A stretch of DNA of 64,000 bases from an uncultured Pseudomonadota bacterium. GTDB taxonomy: Bacteria; Myxococcota_A; UBA796; SXON01. The stretch lies in contig CAISIK010000027.1 in assembly GCA_903885375.1 (NCBI GenBank), positions 1-64,000 of the forward strand. The letters run 5' to 3'. Below the pieces are notes generated by a model. It saw only the letters and a list, made by a program, of their open reading frames with translations. It searched no databases and was not told the origin of the DNA. Below are positions 40,690 to 49,100 of this stretch, piece after piece; positions within the stretch are counted from its first letter, which is position 1; every line of letters begins with the position of its first letter. Both the position numbers and the translations under genes were made by a program.

Positions 40690-42312
40690 TCAGCTCTGGC
40701 GCATGCCCGGCGCTTCGCGGCCCACCGCCACCACGTAGTCGTCGTAGCTGCCCTCCCAGGCGCGCGGCCCCTCCGGACCGAGCTCGAGCACGCGGTTGGC
40801 GAGGGCGCGGAGGAACGCACGATCGTGGCTCACGAACACGACGGTGCCGTCGTAGTCGTCGAGCGCCTTCATCAGCGCGCGCTTGGTGCCGAGGTCGAGG
40901 TGGTTGGTGGGCTCGTCGAGCACGAGGAGGTTGGGGGCGTCGTAGAGCATCTTGGCCAGTGCGAGTCGGGACTTCTCGCCGCCGGAGAGCACGTCGATCG
41001 GCTTGTCGATGTCATCACCGGAGAAGCCGAAGGCGCCGGCGAGGCTGCGAATCACGCCCTGGCCCTCGCGGGAGGCGTGGGCCTCGAGCTCCTCGAAGAC
41101 CGTCCTCGTCACGTCGAGCTGCTCCACCTGATGCTGGGCGAAGTACCCGAGCGTCACGCTGGCGCCGATCTTCACCTCGCCGGCGTCGGGCGTGAGCACC
41201 CCGGCGAGCATCTTCAGGAGCGTGGTCTTGCCGGAGCCGTTCTCGCCCATGATGGCCCAGCGTTCGCCGCGGCGCACCATGAGGTCGGCGCCGTTGTGAA
41301 CACGGCGGGTGCCGTAGGATTTGCGGAGGGCGGTGGCGGTGATCACGTCGTTGCCGCTGCGATCGGGGCGCTTGAAGGCGAAGTGGCGCTCCACCATCCG
41401 GCGGGGGGGCTCCACGCGCTCGATCTTCTCGAGCTTGCGGGCGCGGCTCTGAACCTGGCTGGCCTTGGAGGGCTGGGCCTTGAAGCGTTCGATGAACCGG
41501 AGCTCCTTGGCGAGCATCGCCTGCTGGCGCTCGTACTCGGCCTCGCGCTGCGCCGCGTCGAGGGTGCGGGCCTTCTCGTACTGGTCGTAGTTGCCGGTGT
41601 AGGTGCGGATGTGGCCGCCGTCGATCTCCACGATCTTGTCGACCACCCGGTTCATCACGTCGCGATCGTGGCAGGTCATCAGCACCGCGCCCGGGTAGTC
41701 GCGGAGCCAGGTCTCGAGCCAGATGATGCTCTCGATGTCGAGGTAGTTGGTGGGCTCGTCGAGCAGGAGGAGCTCCGGCCGGGCGAGCAGCAAGCGGGCG
41801 AGCTGCACGCGCATGCGCCAGCCGCCGGAGAGCTGGCCCAGCTTGCCGTTCATCTCCTCCTGGCCGAAGCCGAGGCCGGAGAGGATGGTGCGGGCGCGGG
41901 AGTCGAGGTCGTAGCCGCCGCCCGCCTCGAAGGCGGCCTGAACATCGCCGTAGCGCTCGAGGATGCGGTCGTAGTCGGGGTCGTCGACATCGCCCAGCTT
42001 CGCTTCGAGGAGCGCGAGCTCCTCCCCGGCTTCGGCCACCGAGCCGGCGCCCGCCATGGTCTCCGTGAGGACACTCTTGTCGCGCCACTCGGCGAAGTCC
42101 TGGCGGAAGTACCCCACCGTGAGCCGCCGCGGGCGCTCGACCGACCCCTCGTCGGGCCGTTCCTCGCCCAGGATGAGCCGGAAGATCGTGGTCTTGCCCG
42201 AGCCGTTGGGGCCCACGAGGCCCACCTTCTCGCCAGGGTTCACCTTGAACGAAGCATCCACGAACAGCACCTGCTGCCCGTGCTGGCGCGTGACGTTGTT
42301 GAAGTCGACCAA
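40690..42312 (-). CDS. ABC-F family ATPase
   Basis: 540 aa with two ABC domains in one chain and no membrane spans. Walker A GPNGSGKTTIF and GENGSGKTTLLK; signatures LSGGWRMRVQLARLLLARP and LSGGEKSRLALAKML; Walker B LLLLDEPTNYLD and LLVLDEPTNHLD. The charged inter-domain linker (about residues 240-310) is the P-site tRNA interaction motif region of ABC-F proteins, which act on ribosomes. The closest type is EttA/Uup/YbiT; which one is unclear. It lies between the two maturase blocks but is probably a general translation factor. Confidence 0.9.
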   Translation of the reverse strand: MVDFNNVTRQHGQQVLFVDASFKVNPGEKVGLVGPNGSGKTTIFRLILGEERPDEGSVERPRRLTVGYFRQDFAEWRDKSVLTETMAGAGSVAEAGEELALLEAKLGDVDDPDYDRILERYGDVQAAFEAGGGYDLDSRARTILSGLGFGQEEMNGKLGQLSGGWRMRVQLARLLLARPELLLLDEPTNYLDIESIIWLETWLRDYPGAVLMTCHDRDVMNRVVDKIVEIDGGHIRTYTGNYDQYEKARTLDAAQREAEYERQQAMLAKELRFIERFKAQPSKASQVQSRARKLEKIERVEPPRRMVERHFAFKRPDRSGNDVITATALRKSYGTRRVHNGADLMVRRGERWAIMGENGSGKTTLLKMLAGVLTPDAGEVKIGASVTLGYFAQHQVEQLDVTRTVFEELEAHASREGQGVIRSLAGAFGFSGDDIDKPIDVLSGGEKSRLALAKMLYDAPNLLVLDEPTNHLDLGTKRALMKALDDYDGTVVFVSHDRAFLRALANRVLELGPEGPRAWEGSYDDYVVAVGREAPGMRQS

Positions 42313-42343
42313 GAGCGGCTCCGCGGGGGGGCCGCGGCGTAGC

Positions 42344-42997
42344 TCACGCGCGGGCAGAAGGCGAGGGGAGGTGCTCTCCGCCGCTCATCAGGAGCTTCTC
42401 GTGCCCCACCACGCCGCAGGAAACGAAGAACTTGACCGCTTCTTCCACGCTCATGTCGATGTCGGTGACATCGTGGCGCGAGAGGATGACCGGGTAGCCG
42501 AGGTGGAGGTGGTTGGAGGGGAAGAACACGACGAGCCGGTCATCCCCTTCGAGCGCCGAAGCGTTCTCCTTGGCCACGAACCCGAGCGTCCACCTGCCGA
42601 CCATGGGGTACTCCACGAGGACCACCCGCCGAAAAGGCTGCTTCGACTCCCCCGTGAAGGGCGCGACGATCTGGCGGGAGGCGTTGTAGAGCGACCGCAC
42701 CACGGGGAGGCGCTCGATACCCGACTCGATCGAGGAGATCATCCGCTTGAAGAACAGCTTGTTGGCCAGGATGCCGATGACGAGCACGAGCGCGGCGGTG
42801 ACCACGAGCCCGAGCCCCGGCACGTGGATCGGGCGCGCGAAGAGCACGGACAGCAGCGCATCCGTTCGTTTGCCGAGCACCCCATCCACCGTGCCGAGCA
42901 CGATCGACAGCACCTGGAAGGTGATGAAGAGCGGCAGCAGGGCGAGCAGGCCGGTGAGGAAGTACCGCCGAAGGTTGTCGGTCCATTTCGATCGCAC
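42344..42997 (-). CDS. DUF502 membrane protein
   Basis: 217 aa with two transmembrane segments (FLTGLLALLPLFITFQVLSIVL and VPGLGLVVTAALVLVIGILAN). Then SIESGIERLPVVRSLYNASRQI and FRRVVLVEYPMVGRWTLGFV are DUF502 landmarks. Function unknown; the family is widespread. It is 69 nt downstream of the last radical SAM gene of the main block and 31 nt upstream of the ABC-F gene, all on the same strand, so read-through from the maturase operon is possible. Confidence 0.85.
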   Translation of the reverse strand: MRSKWTDNLRRYFLTGLLALLPLFITFQVLSIVLGTVDGVLGKRTDALLSVLFARPIHVPGLGLVVTAALVLVIGILANKLFFKRMISSIESGIERLPVVRSLYNASRQIVAPFTGESKQPFRRVVLVEYPMVGRWTLGFVAKENASALEGDDRLVVFFPSNHLHLGYPVILSRHDVTDIDMSVEEAVKFFVSCGVVGHEKLLMSGGEHLPSPSARA

Positions 42998-43066
42998 GAC
43001 CCAATCCCCCGCGGAACGTTGTGCACCGATCGGCGCCGCGACAAGCCGGCGCCGCCGATGTCTCGC

Positions 43067-44134
43067 TCAGTCGGTCGTCTGGACCACGAGGCCGAGCCGG
43101 TCGCACTCTCGCGTGAGCGCGCCGAGCTCGGCCTCGAGCGGTCGACCGGTGAAGGTGATGGTGCGGGCGCCCTCGCCGTGGAGTTTTACGAGGCGCTGGC
43201 GGAGCGTGCGCGAGTTGTCGGTGTCGGCGACGTCGAGGACAGCGTGCGCGGCGCCTGGCGGCTGCGGGCCCGCCGGACGCAGCTCCTCGGTGCCCCAGCG
43301 CGCCACGTAGGCGGCGTCCACGCCGGGACAGATGGGGCGCAACGCGCAGTGGGTGCACGGCGGCGGCCAGAGGGGAGCCGCCGCCGCCTCCACCGCGATC
43401 GCCGAGTAGCGGTCGGGCTGGGCCACGTCGCGGCGGTCGCCGAGGAGCGCGAGCAGGTCGGGCGCCACGCAGGGGGGGAGCCCCACCACGTCGAGCTCCA
43501 CGCCCTCGGCCCGCGCGCGCTCGGCGGCGGCGCGGATCGGCTCGGCGAGCAGCTCCCAGCGCGGCAGGAGCATGCGGGCCTCCCCCACCGCGGCGCCCAC
43601 CTCCCGCCCCACGTGGGCGCGCACCGACCGCGCGCCCAGCGCCCCGGCCACGCCCACCGTCTCCGCGAGGAGCGGCGCCCCCGTGCGGGTGAGCACGGTG
43701 TTCACCCGCAGGCCGAGGCCGGCGGCCACGCTGCGTCGGGCTGAAGCCACCGCCCGCTTGAAGCTGCCGGGCGTGCGGGTGAGCCAGTCGTGCACCGCCG
43801 CCGTGGGCGCGTGCAACGCAAGGGCCACATCCGTGAGGCCCGCCGCCCGTAGGGCCCCCGCCGCACCCGCCGCGGCGAGCACGGACCCGTTGGTCTGCAG
43901 GGCGATGCGTTGGAAACCCGCCTGGCGCGCGAGCCCGAGCAGATCGAGCAGGTCGCTCCGCAGGGTGATCTCCCCGCCGGCGAGCACGACGCCCTCACGG
44001 TGCGGCAGGCGGGCGAGCGCCGCCGCCAGCTCGGGCAGGCTCGCTTCGCCATGCGCCGCGCGGAGCGCCTCCTGGTCGCAGAAGCGGCAGCCCTGGTTGC
44101 AACGGAAGCCCGTCCGGAGGTCGGTCCAGCGCAT
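43067..44134 (-). CDS. Radical SAM enzyme, HxsC-like (rSAM-3)
   Basis: 355 aa. CNQGCRFC (Cys12, 16, 19) begins almost at the N-terminus. VVLAGGEITLR, ALHAPTAAVHDWLTRTPGSF and VGLPPCVAP correspond to landmarks of the neighbouring copies. CTHCALRPICPGVDAAYVARWG is the C-terminal cluster site. A further 75-residue tail (residues 280-355) is unique to this copy. It starts 3 nt after the stop of rSAM-4 and is the last gene of the main block. Presumed peptide maturase; substrate is inferred from the operon. Confidence 0.8.
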   Translation of the reverse strand: MRWTDLRTGFRCNQGCRFCDQEALRAAHGEASLPELAAALARLPHREGVVLAGGEITLRSDLLDLLGLARQAGFQRIALQTNGSVLAAAGAAGALRAAGLTDVALALHAPTAAVHDWLTRTPGSFKRAVASARRSVAAGLGLRVNTVLTRTGAPLLAETVGVAGALGARSVRAHVGREVGAAVGEARMLLPRWELLAEPIRAAAERARAEGVELDVVGLPPCVAPDLLALLGDRRDVAQPDRYSAIAVEAAAAPLWPPPCTHCALRPICPGVDAAYVARWGTEELRPAGPQPPGAAHAVLDVADTDNSRTLRQRLVKLHGEGARTITFTGRPLEAELGALTRECDRLGLVVQTTD

Positions 44135-44137
44135 CGG

Positions 44138-45193
44138 CTACTTGATGGCGCTCAGCTCGGCGTCCCCGTGGATGGGGAGGTAGTTCTTCCACACCCCCTC
44201 GCAGACGTTACCGTACCGGCACCCCTCGCACCGGGCTTGCGGCTGCGTCTTCAGGTCGTACCGCTTGCGGTCCTGCCAGTTGAAGCGCGCGCGCCCGTCT
44301 TCGATCTGCGCGATGCCGTCGGGGAAGCCGTCGGCGGTGAGCGTCTTGATCGAGCAGTCGGTGTCCAGGTCGCGGAACTCGCCGATGTACTTGCGGGCGA
44401 GCGCCTTGTTGCCGAGCAGCTCGGGGGGCAGCACGCAGAGCGGGAAGCTGCCCAGCGTGAACGTGCGCTTGTAGTGTAGCTCGTTGAGCAGCACCGCCTT
44501 GAGGACGTAGGGCACGACATCGGTGAGGCGTGGCACGAGGCTCGTTTCTTCCTCGGCGTAGCCCTCGGAGCGCACGAAGTTCGCCCGCACGTCGTCGAGG
44601 CCCAGCTCGAAGAAGAAGCGGAGGATGTTCGGGAGGTAGCGGTAGTTCCAGGCGTTCACCACCACGTTTACCGACACGTTGTCGCGCATGTGCCCCTCCG
44701 CCTTCTTCTGGAGGAGGTACTGGAGGCCGGACTTCTTCTTCTCGAAGTTGCCGGGTACGCGGGTGAGCGCATCCTCCAGCCGCGGGGTGTGGCCGTGCAT
44801 CGAGATCGTCACGCGGGTGAGCCCGGCGTCGATGATGCGGTCCACGAAGTCGTGGCGGAAGAACTTGGTGCCGTTCGTAGCGAGCGCGATCCGGGTGTAG
44901 CCGAGGTCGCGGGCGAGGGTGACCGCCTGGATGATCCACGGGTAGGTGGTGGGCTCGCCGCCCAGAAAGCCGAGCGAGCGCGTGCCGTTGGCGTACCAGC
45001 GGCGGATTTCCGCCTCCATCTCCGGCCAGGGCATGTACCGGCGCATCTCGGTAGCCGGCAACCCATCGAGGCAGAAGACACACTTGTTGTTGCAGATCTT
45101 CCCGACGTTGATCTCGACGTTGCGCCGCGTGTCACGCCAGAGGTCGCTCCCGCCTTCGGTCAGCGGAGCGGGAGCGGGGCTGACCTCGTTCAA
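44138..45193 (-). CDS. Radical SAM enzyme, HxsC-like (rSAM-4)
   Basis: 351 aa. CNNKCVFC (Cys34, 38, 41), GFLGGEPTTYP, SMHGHTPRLEDALTRVPGNF, PLCVLPPELL and CEGCRYGNVCEGVWKNYLPIHG make it the copy closest in layout to HxsC (PLCVLP then a Cys-x2-Cys-x5-Cys site). The ORF track starts at 45262, inside the previous gene. The TTG at 45193 is better: it makes a 4-nt TTGA overlap with the upstream stop and has GGAGG 4 nt before it. Presumed peptide maturase of the HGS-repeat precursor. Confidence 0.82.
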   Translation of the reverse strand: MNEVSPAPAPLTEGGSDLWRDTRRNVEINVGKICNNKCVFCLDGLPATEMRRYMPWPEMEAEIRRWYANGTRSLGFLGGEPTTYPWIIQAVTLARDLGYTRIALATNGTKFFRHDFVDRIIDAGLTRVTISMHGHTPRLEDALTRVPGNFEKKKSGLQYLLQKKAEGHMRDNVSVNVVVNAWNYRYLPNILRFFFELGLDDVRANFVRSEGYAEEETSLVPRLTDVVPYVLKAVLLNELHYKRTFTLGSFPLCVLPPELLGNKALARKYIGEFRDLDTDCSIKTLTADGFPDGIAQIEDGRARFNWQDRKRYDLKTQPQARCEGCRYGNVCEGVWKNYLPIHGDAELSAIK

Positions 45194-46146
45194 GTGGCCT
45201 CCATGGCGTGGAGTTCGCCGTGACCGTACAGTTCGACATACCGCGCGAAGACCCCGTGACACAAGCGATTCCAGCTACAGGACTCGCATACGGCCGGCTG
45301 GGTGCGCTTTCGGTCGGGCGCCCACGAGTAGATGCCCTCGAGCGAGACCCGGTCGGGGTGGCGGGTCCACTCGAAGGTCACGCGCGGGTTCCAATGGAGA
45401 TCGTTCGCGTACATGCGGGCCTCGCCGAGCACGCAGGCGGGGAGGCCGAAGAACCGCACGATGGAATTGCCCGCGGCCGCGAGGATCTTCGGCACCAGCG
45501 GGCGCACCTCGTCGAGCCGCAGGGTGAGCGCCTCGTAGGCCTGCTCGCCGGCGCCTTCGGGCGTGACGTTGGAGATCACGATCAGCTCGGCGCCCCGCGC
45601 GCTCGCGAGCCGCACCGTCTCCACGATGTGCTCGGCGTTCTCCCGCACGAGCACGGTGTTCACGAAGGTGCGGAAGCCGGGGAAGCTGCGGGCGTTGGCC
45701 ATGGCGGCCGAGAGCCGGTCGAAGCTGCCCTTGCGTCGCGTCTGGGCGTCGTGGACCTCGGCGGTGGGGCCGTGCAGCGAGAACAGCGCCTCGCTCAGCC
45801 AGGGCAGGGCGCGGGCGGCAAACGCGGGGTCGGCGAGCCGGGTGCCGATGGTGCCGATGCTCGTGCGCATGCCGAGCTTTCGGGCGAGCTGGAGGATTTC
45901 GACGAACTGGGGGTGGATCGTGGGCTCGCCGCCCGTGAAGTGCACCCCGTCGATGCCGCGCTCCGCCTGCTCGCGGAGCACCCGAGCCACCCGCCCGAAG
46001 GTGACGGGAAAGGCGGCGTAGTCGGCCATCCGGGTCTCTTCCGAGCAGAAGGTGCAGCGCTCCGGGCAGTGGTAGGTGATGTGGAACTCGAGCCGGCGCA
46101 TGGGCTGGCCGGAGACCGGGTCGATCCAGGGGGGGGGCTCCGTCAT
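45190..46146 (-). CDS. Radical SAM enzyme, HxsC-like (rSAM-5)
   Basis: 318 aa. CPERCTFC (Cys27, 31, 34), VHFTGGEPTIHPQF, SLHGPTAEVHDAQTRRKGSF, FGLPACVLGE and VCESCSWNRLCHGVFARYVELYG show the shared fold of the group. The ATG forms an ATGA overlap with the upstream radical SAM stop; the longer ORF in the track is a shadow. The N-terminal DPVSGQPMRRLEFHITYHC is short, with no extra peptide-recognition domain visible. Presumed maturase; target by context. Confidence 0.82.
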   Translation of the reverse strand: MTEPPPWIDPVSGQPMRRLEFHITYHCPERCTFCSEETRMADYAAFPVTFGRVARVLREQAERGIDGVHFTGGEPTIHPQFVEILQLARKLGMRTSIGTIGTRLADPAFAARALPWLSEALFSLHGPTAEVHDAQTRRKGSFDRLSAAMANARSFPGFRTFVNTVLVRENAEHIVETVRLASARGAELIVISNVTPEGAGEQAYEALTLRLDEVRPLVPKILAAAGNSIVRFFGLPACVLGEARMYANDLHWNPRVTFEWTRHPDRVSLEGIYSWAPDRKRTQPAVCESCSWNRLCHGVFARYVELYGHGELHAMEAT

Positions 46147-47147
46147 GCTTCCGCCAGCCGTTCGCGGCGCGCGAAGTAGGCGGGGTAGAGCCGGTTGCAC
46201 AGCCGGGTGAGGGCGGCATCGGCGGCGGCGGTGCTCTGCATCACGTGCTCGCCCAGGGTGTCGTGCAGGAAGCCGCCCGCCTCCTGGCCGGCGGCCACCA
46301 GCGCCTCGGCGGCTGGCGGGGCATCGAGGGTACCGAGGGCGAAGCGCTCGCGGAGGTGGTCGAGGTTGCCCGCGAGGATGAGGTTGTTCGCGTAGATTCG
46401 GCGGTCGCTGTCCACCACGAAGCCGGTGTTGTAGAAGGCGACGGGCGCCCGCACGAAGAGGTTGCGCAGGTAGAGGCGCTCGCCGGCCGCCCACGCGCGC
46501 TCGAAGGCGGCGGCGATGGCCGAGAAGGATTGGTTCAAGGCTTCGAGTTGTTCGGGGCGCCAGGGCAGGTAGTAGCCCGGGAGCAGGTTGAACCGGCGAA
46601 CGCCGAGCGAGCGCAGGTACGCGAAGTTGTCGGCGGCCCGCGCGGCCGTGCTCGGCGCGATGGTCTGGGTGACGACGAAGCGCGGCAGACCGAGGAGCCT
46701 CGGCAGGAGCGCCACCACCCGATCGTGCGAGGGCGACCCGCGGCGGAGCCCGTCGTGGTCGCGGGCCACGCCATCGAGGCTCAGCGTGAGTGTGACGCTC
46801 GGGTGGGCGTGCAGCCACGCGATCCAGTGCTCGTCGAGGTGGGTGCCGTTGGTGCTGAGGTACACGTTCACCTCGGACGGCGCGGCGTCCACCGCCGCCT
46901 TCACCACCTCGGGCACCAGCAGCGGCTCGCCGCCGAAGAGCTTGGCGTCTCCCCCGCCGTAACGTTCCACGAAGAGGGCGATGGCGCGCCGGGCGTCGTC
47001 GGCGCCGAGGTCGGGCTCACCGTCCTTCACCGTGGGGCAGTAGGCGCAGCGCAGGTCGCAACGGCGCGTGACCACGAGGATCAGCGCGTTGCGCCACCGT
47101 TCGGCGCGAACGCCGCTACCACTGGCCGTGACTGCCGTGGCTGCCAT
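46143..47147 (-). CDS. Radical SAM enzyme without C-terminal cluster motif (rSAM-6)
   Basis: 334 aa from ATG 47147. CDLRCAYC (Cys30, 34, 37), KLFGGEPLL and LTLSLDGVARDHDGLR mark the radical SAM core. Unlike its neighbours it has no Cys-x2-Cys-x5-Cys ending; the C-terminal 100 residues contain a single Cys (LTRLCNRLY). The start lies inside the 3' end of the HGS-repeat gene, 32 nt before its stop, where the alternate frame still reads the repeat. GGATCGC precedes the ATG. Being directly after the precursor gene, it is a strong candidate for acting on it. Confidence 0.78.
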   Translation of the reverse strand: MAATAVTASGSGVRAERWRNALILVVTRRCDLRCAYCPTVKDGEPDLGADDARRAIALFVERYGGGDAKLFGGEPLLVPEVVKAAVDAAPSEVNVYLSTNGTHLDEHWIAWLHAHPSVTLTLSLDGVARDHDGLRRGSPSHDRVVALLPRLLGLPRFVVTQTIAPSTAARAADNFAYLRSLGVRRFNLLPGYYLPWRPEQLEALNQSFSAIAAAFERAWAAGERLYLRNLFVRAPVAFYNTGFVVDSDRRIYANNLILAGNLDHLRERFALGTLDAPPAAEALVAAGQEAGGFLHDTLGEHVMQSTAAADAALTRLCNRLYPAYFARRERLAEA

Positions 47148-47583
47148 GCGATCCGTGGCTGCCGTGGGAGCCGTGGGAGCCGTGGCTGCCGTGGGAGCCG
47201 TGGGAGCCGTGGCTGCCGTGTGATCCGTGGCTGCCATGCGATCCGTGGGAGCCGTGGGAGCCGTGGGAGCCGTGCGATCCGTGCGAGCCGTGCGAGCCGT
47301 GGCTGCAATGCTGCGCGAGGAGCACGGCCGTGCTGTCGGGCGCCGTGCCGCTCCGGTCGAGGAACGAGGGGTCGAGCTCCATCTCGCCCGCGGACGCCTG
47401 CAGGAGCAGGAGCGACTGGGCCACAGCGTCGGTCGGCTGGTTGGCCGCTTTGGCTTCCTGAGCCTGGAGGAGCTGGAAGGCCTCCCGCTTGAGCGTGGGG
47501 AACTCCGCCTCCTCGGCGGCCTTCACCCAGTCGGCTCCGGCTTTCTTCCCCGGGAACGGGGCCTTGGGATCGTCTTTGCTCAT
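47116..47583 (-). CDS. hxsA: HxsA-type precursor with 20 His-Gly-Ser repeats
   Basis: 155 aa. Residues 1-92 form a charged, partly helical leader (MSKDDPKAPFPGKKAG, REAFQLLQAQEAKAANQ, SLLLLQASAGEMELDP). Cys93 precedes exactly twenty Ser-His-Gly units (residues 94-153), and the chain ends Gln-Trp. The layout is that of HxsA, the repeat protein of His-Xaa-Ser radical SAM systems, with Gly as the constant middle residue. Serine codons vary (TCC, AGC, TCG, TCA, AGT) while the protein repeat is perfect, which indicates selection on the peptide. It overlaps hxsB (ATGA) upstream and rSAM-6 downstream. Confidence 0.88.
   Translation of the reverse strand: MSKDDPKAPFPGKKAGADWVKAAEEAEFPTLKREAFQLLQAQEAKAANQPTDAVAQSLLLLQASAGEMELDPSFLDRSGTAPDSTAVLLAQHCSHGSHGSHGSHGSHGSHGSHGSHGSHGSHGSHGSHGSHGSHGSHGSHGSHGSHGSHGSHGQW
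47125..47304 (-). repeat. Twenty 9-nt tandem units encoding His-Gly-Ser
   Basis: 180 nt of the pattern Ser codon-CAC/CAT-GGC/GGA/GGT in frame with hxsA. The His codon is CAC in nearly all units. The third positions and Ser codon families differ between units, so the array is not a recent perfect duplication. The downstream gene's start codon lies in one unit. Confidence 0.9.
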
Positions 47584-49100
47584 GCCATCACCTCGCCCGA
47601 AGGCGCGTAGGGAGTGGTGCCGGGCCGGGAACGCTGGATGGTCCAGCGGCGGAAGATGCGTTCGATGGAGCCGTCGGTGTCGTTGGCGAGGAGGTGGTAC
47701 AGGTACTGCTGCACCCCGTAGAACTCCTGGCACTTCCGGGAGAGCGGACGCTGCCCGAAGATGTCCCCGTCGAACATGTAGTTGTGCAGCGGCTGCACGC
47801 CGCACGTGGGCTTGTACACGCACGAGTGGCAGGCCGGCAACGAGTCCTGGATGGAGGCGACCGCGAGCGCGCGTACGGTGGGGTGCCGCAGCACCTCATC
47901 GAAGGTGGACGACTCCACGTGCCCCAGCTTGAAGAAGTCGTTGCCCATGTGGGCGGCCATGCGGCCTTCATCGTCGGTGTAGATCGCCCCGTCGAAGTTG
48001 TAGGCGAGCTGCGCGCTGCCGGAGCCGCAGGGCGAGCGGCAGTCGCTGTAGTTCGGGTCGTCAGGGGTGAGCATCTTCGTGAGGAAGATGGAGGCGAGCC
48101 GCTCCTGCACGAACACACCCTGCCGGTTCAGGTCGAGGATGTAGTCCAGCGTGGTGCGGTAGAACTCGAGGAACTCGGGCATCGTGTACCCGATCTGCTT
48201 CCACGTGTTCACCGCGAACCCGAAGGGGTTCAGGGGGCGAAGGTGCAGGCTGCGAATGCCGCGGTTCACGTACTCGTCGACGATCTCGCGCCCCCGGTCG
48301 AGCGAGTACCGGGTCGTCGTCATCAACGCATCCACGTGGAAGAGGTCGGGGTCGAAGCCCCGACGCACCCACTCGCCGTTGAAGCGGTTCATCCAGTGGG
48401 TGACGGTTTCCCAGGAGCTGGACTTCTCCATCCAGCCGCGGTTCTTGTCGTGGAGGTCCTGCGGGCCATCGAGCGAGGTGCATACCATCACGCCGCGGTC
48501 GAGCAGGTAGTTCATCTTCTCGTCGGTCATCAGCGTGAGGTTCGACACCAGCGAGAGGAGGAGCTCCCTGTTCTCGTAGCGGTTCTTCTCGAGCGCGTAG
48601 TCGCAGATGAACTGGATCACGGGGAAGTTGGCCGTGGGCTCGCCGCCCTGGAACTCGAAACCAAGCACGGGCGAGGGCGACCGGAACACGAAGTCCACCA
48701 CCTTCCGCGCGGTTTCGAGGGACATGTCGGTGTCCACCCGGTCCATGTCGGTGCGGCTGGCGTGGCAGTAGCGGCAGGCGTGGTTGCAGCGCAGCGTCGT
48801 GACGACGGCGTGCAGGTGCGGGCCATGCTGGAGGAAGGCCTTCTTCCGCCGCAGCTTGGCCGCGAGCGCATCGATGTCCATGTCGCGCTTGAGGAAGTAC
48901 CGGCGGCGGAGCGACTCGTAGAGCTCCTCCCCCGGCTGCACCTTGCCAGCGATGAACCGGCGGAAGTCCTCCGGGCTGAGGAAGAGGTGCTCGCCCACGT
49001 CGTTGGTGAGCAGCACACGACCATCCACCATGCCGTAGCGGAAGAAGCCGACGGACTCCTTGTCGAAGGTCGCAGGGTCGACGATGAGCGGGGTGTGCAT
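47580..49100 (-). CDS. hxsB: His-Xaa-Ser system radical SAM maturase HxsB
   Basis: 506 aa. A 100-residue N-terminal region (SVGFFRYGMVDGRVLLTNDVGEHLFLS and FLKRDMDIDALAAKLRRKKAFL) precedes the radical SAM core CNHACRYCHAS (Cys105, 109, 112), EFQGGEPTANF and SLDGPQDLHDKNRG. The SPASM-like C-terminus has CRSPCGSGSAQLAYNFDG, YTDDEGRM and CHSCVYKPTCGVQPL for auxiliary clusters. These features and the neighbourhood match HxsB. ATG 49100 (TGATG with the previous stop, AGG 4 nt upstream) is preferred over GTG 49103. It is expected to introduce the modification in HxsA; the reaction is not known. Confidence 0.88.
   Translation of the reverse strand: MHTPLIVDPATFDKESVGFFRYGMVDGRVLLTNDVGEHLFLSPEDFRRFIAGKVQPGEELYESLRRRYFLKRDMDIDALAAKLRRKKAFLQHGPHLHAVVTTLRCNHACRYCHASRTDMDRVDTDMSLETARKVVDFVFRSPSPVLGFEFQGGEPTANFPVIQFICDYALEKNRYENRELLLSLVSNLTLMTDEKMNYLLDRGVMVCTSLDGPQDLHDKNRGWMEKSSSWETVTHWMNRFNGEWVRRGFDPDLFHVDALMTTTRYSLDRGREIVDEYVNRGIRSLHLRPLNPFGFAVNTWKQIGYTMPEFLEFYRTTLDYILDLNRQGVFVQERLASIFLTKMLTPDDPNYSDCRSPCGSGSAQLAYNFDGAIYTDDEGRMAAHMGNDFFKLGHVESSTFDEVLRHPTVRALAVASIQDSLPACHSCVYKPTCGVQPLHNYMFDGDIFGQRPLSRKCQEFYGVQQYLYHLLANDTDGSIERIFRRWTIQRSRPGTTPYAPSGEVMA

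Noticed and set aside
40690-42997. ABC-F and DUF502 genes as exporter and immunity parts of the peptide system.
   Set aside because: ABC-F proteins have no membrane domain and act on ribosomes, and DUF502 is a widespread housekeeping-like family. Position alone is not enough.
46143-47237. Longer rSAM-6 reading frame from 47237 with a Thr-Ala-Pro repeat N-terminus.
   Set aside because: The extra residues are the HGS repeat read in another frame. The ATG at 47147 is the economical start.
47227-47610. Plus-strand ORF through the repeat (VGAVGAVGAVRSVRAV...).
   Set aside because: It is the antisense shadow of hxsA; its repeats arise from the HGS codons.
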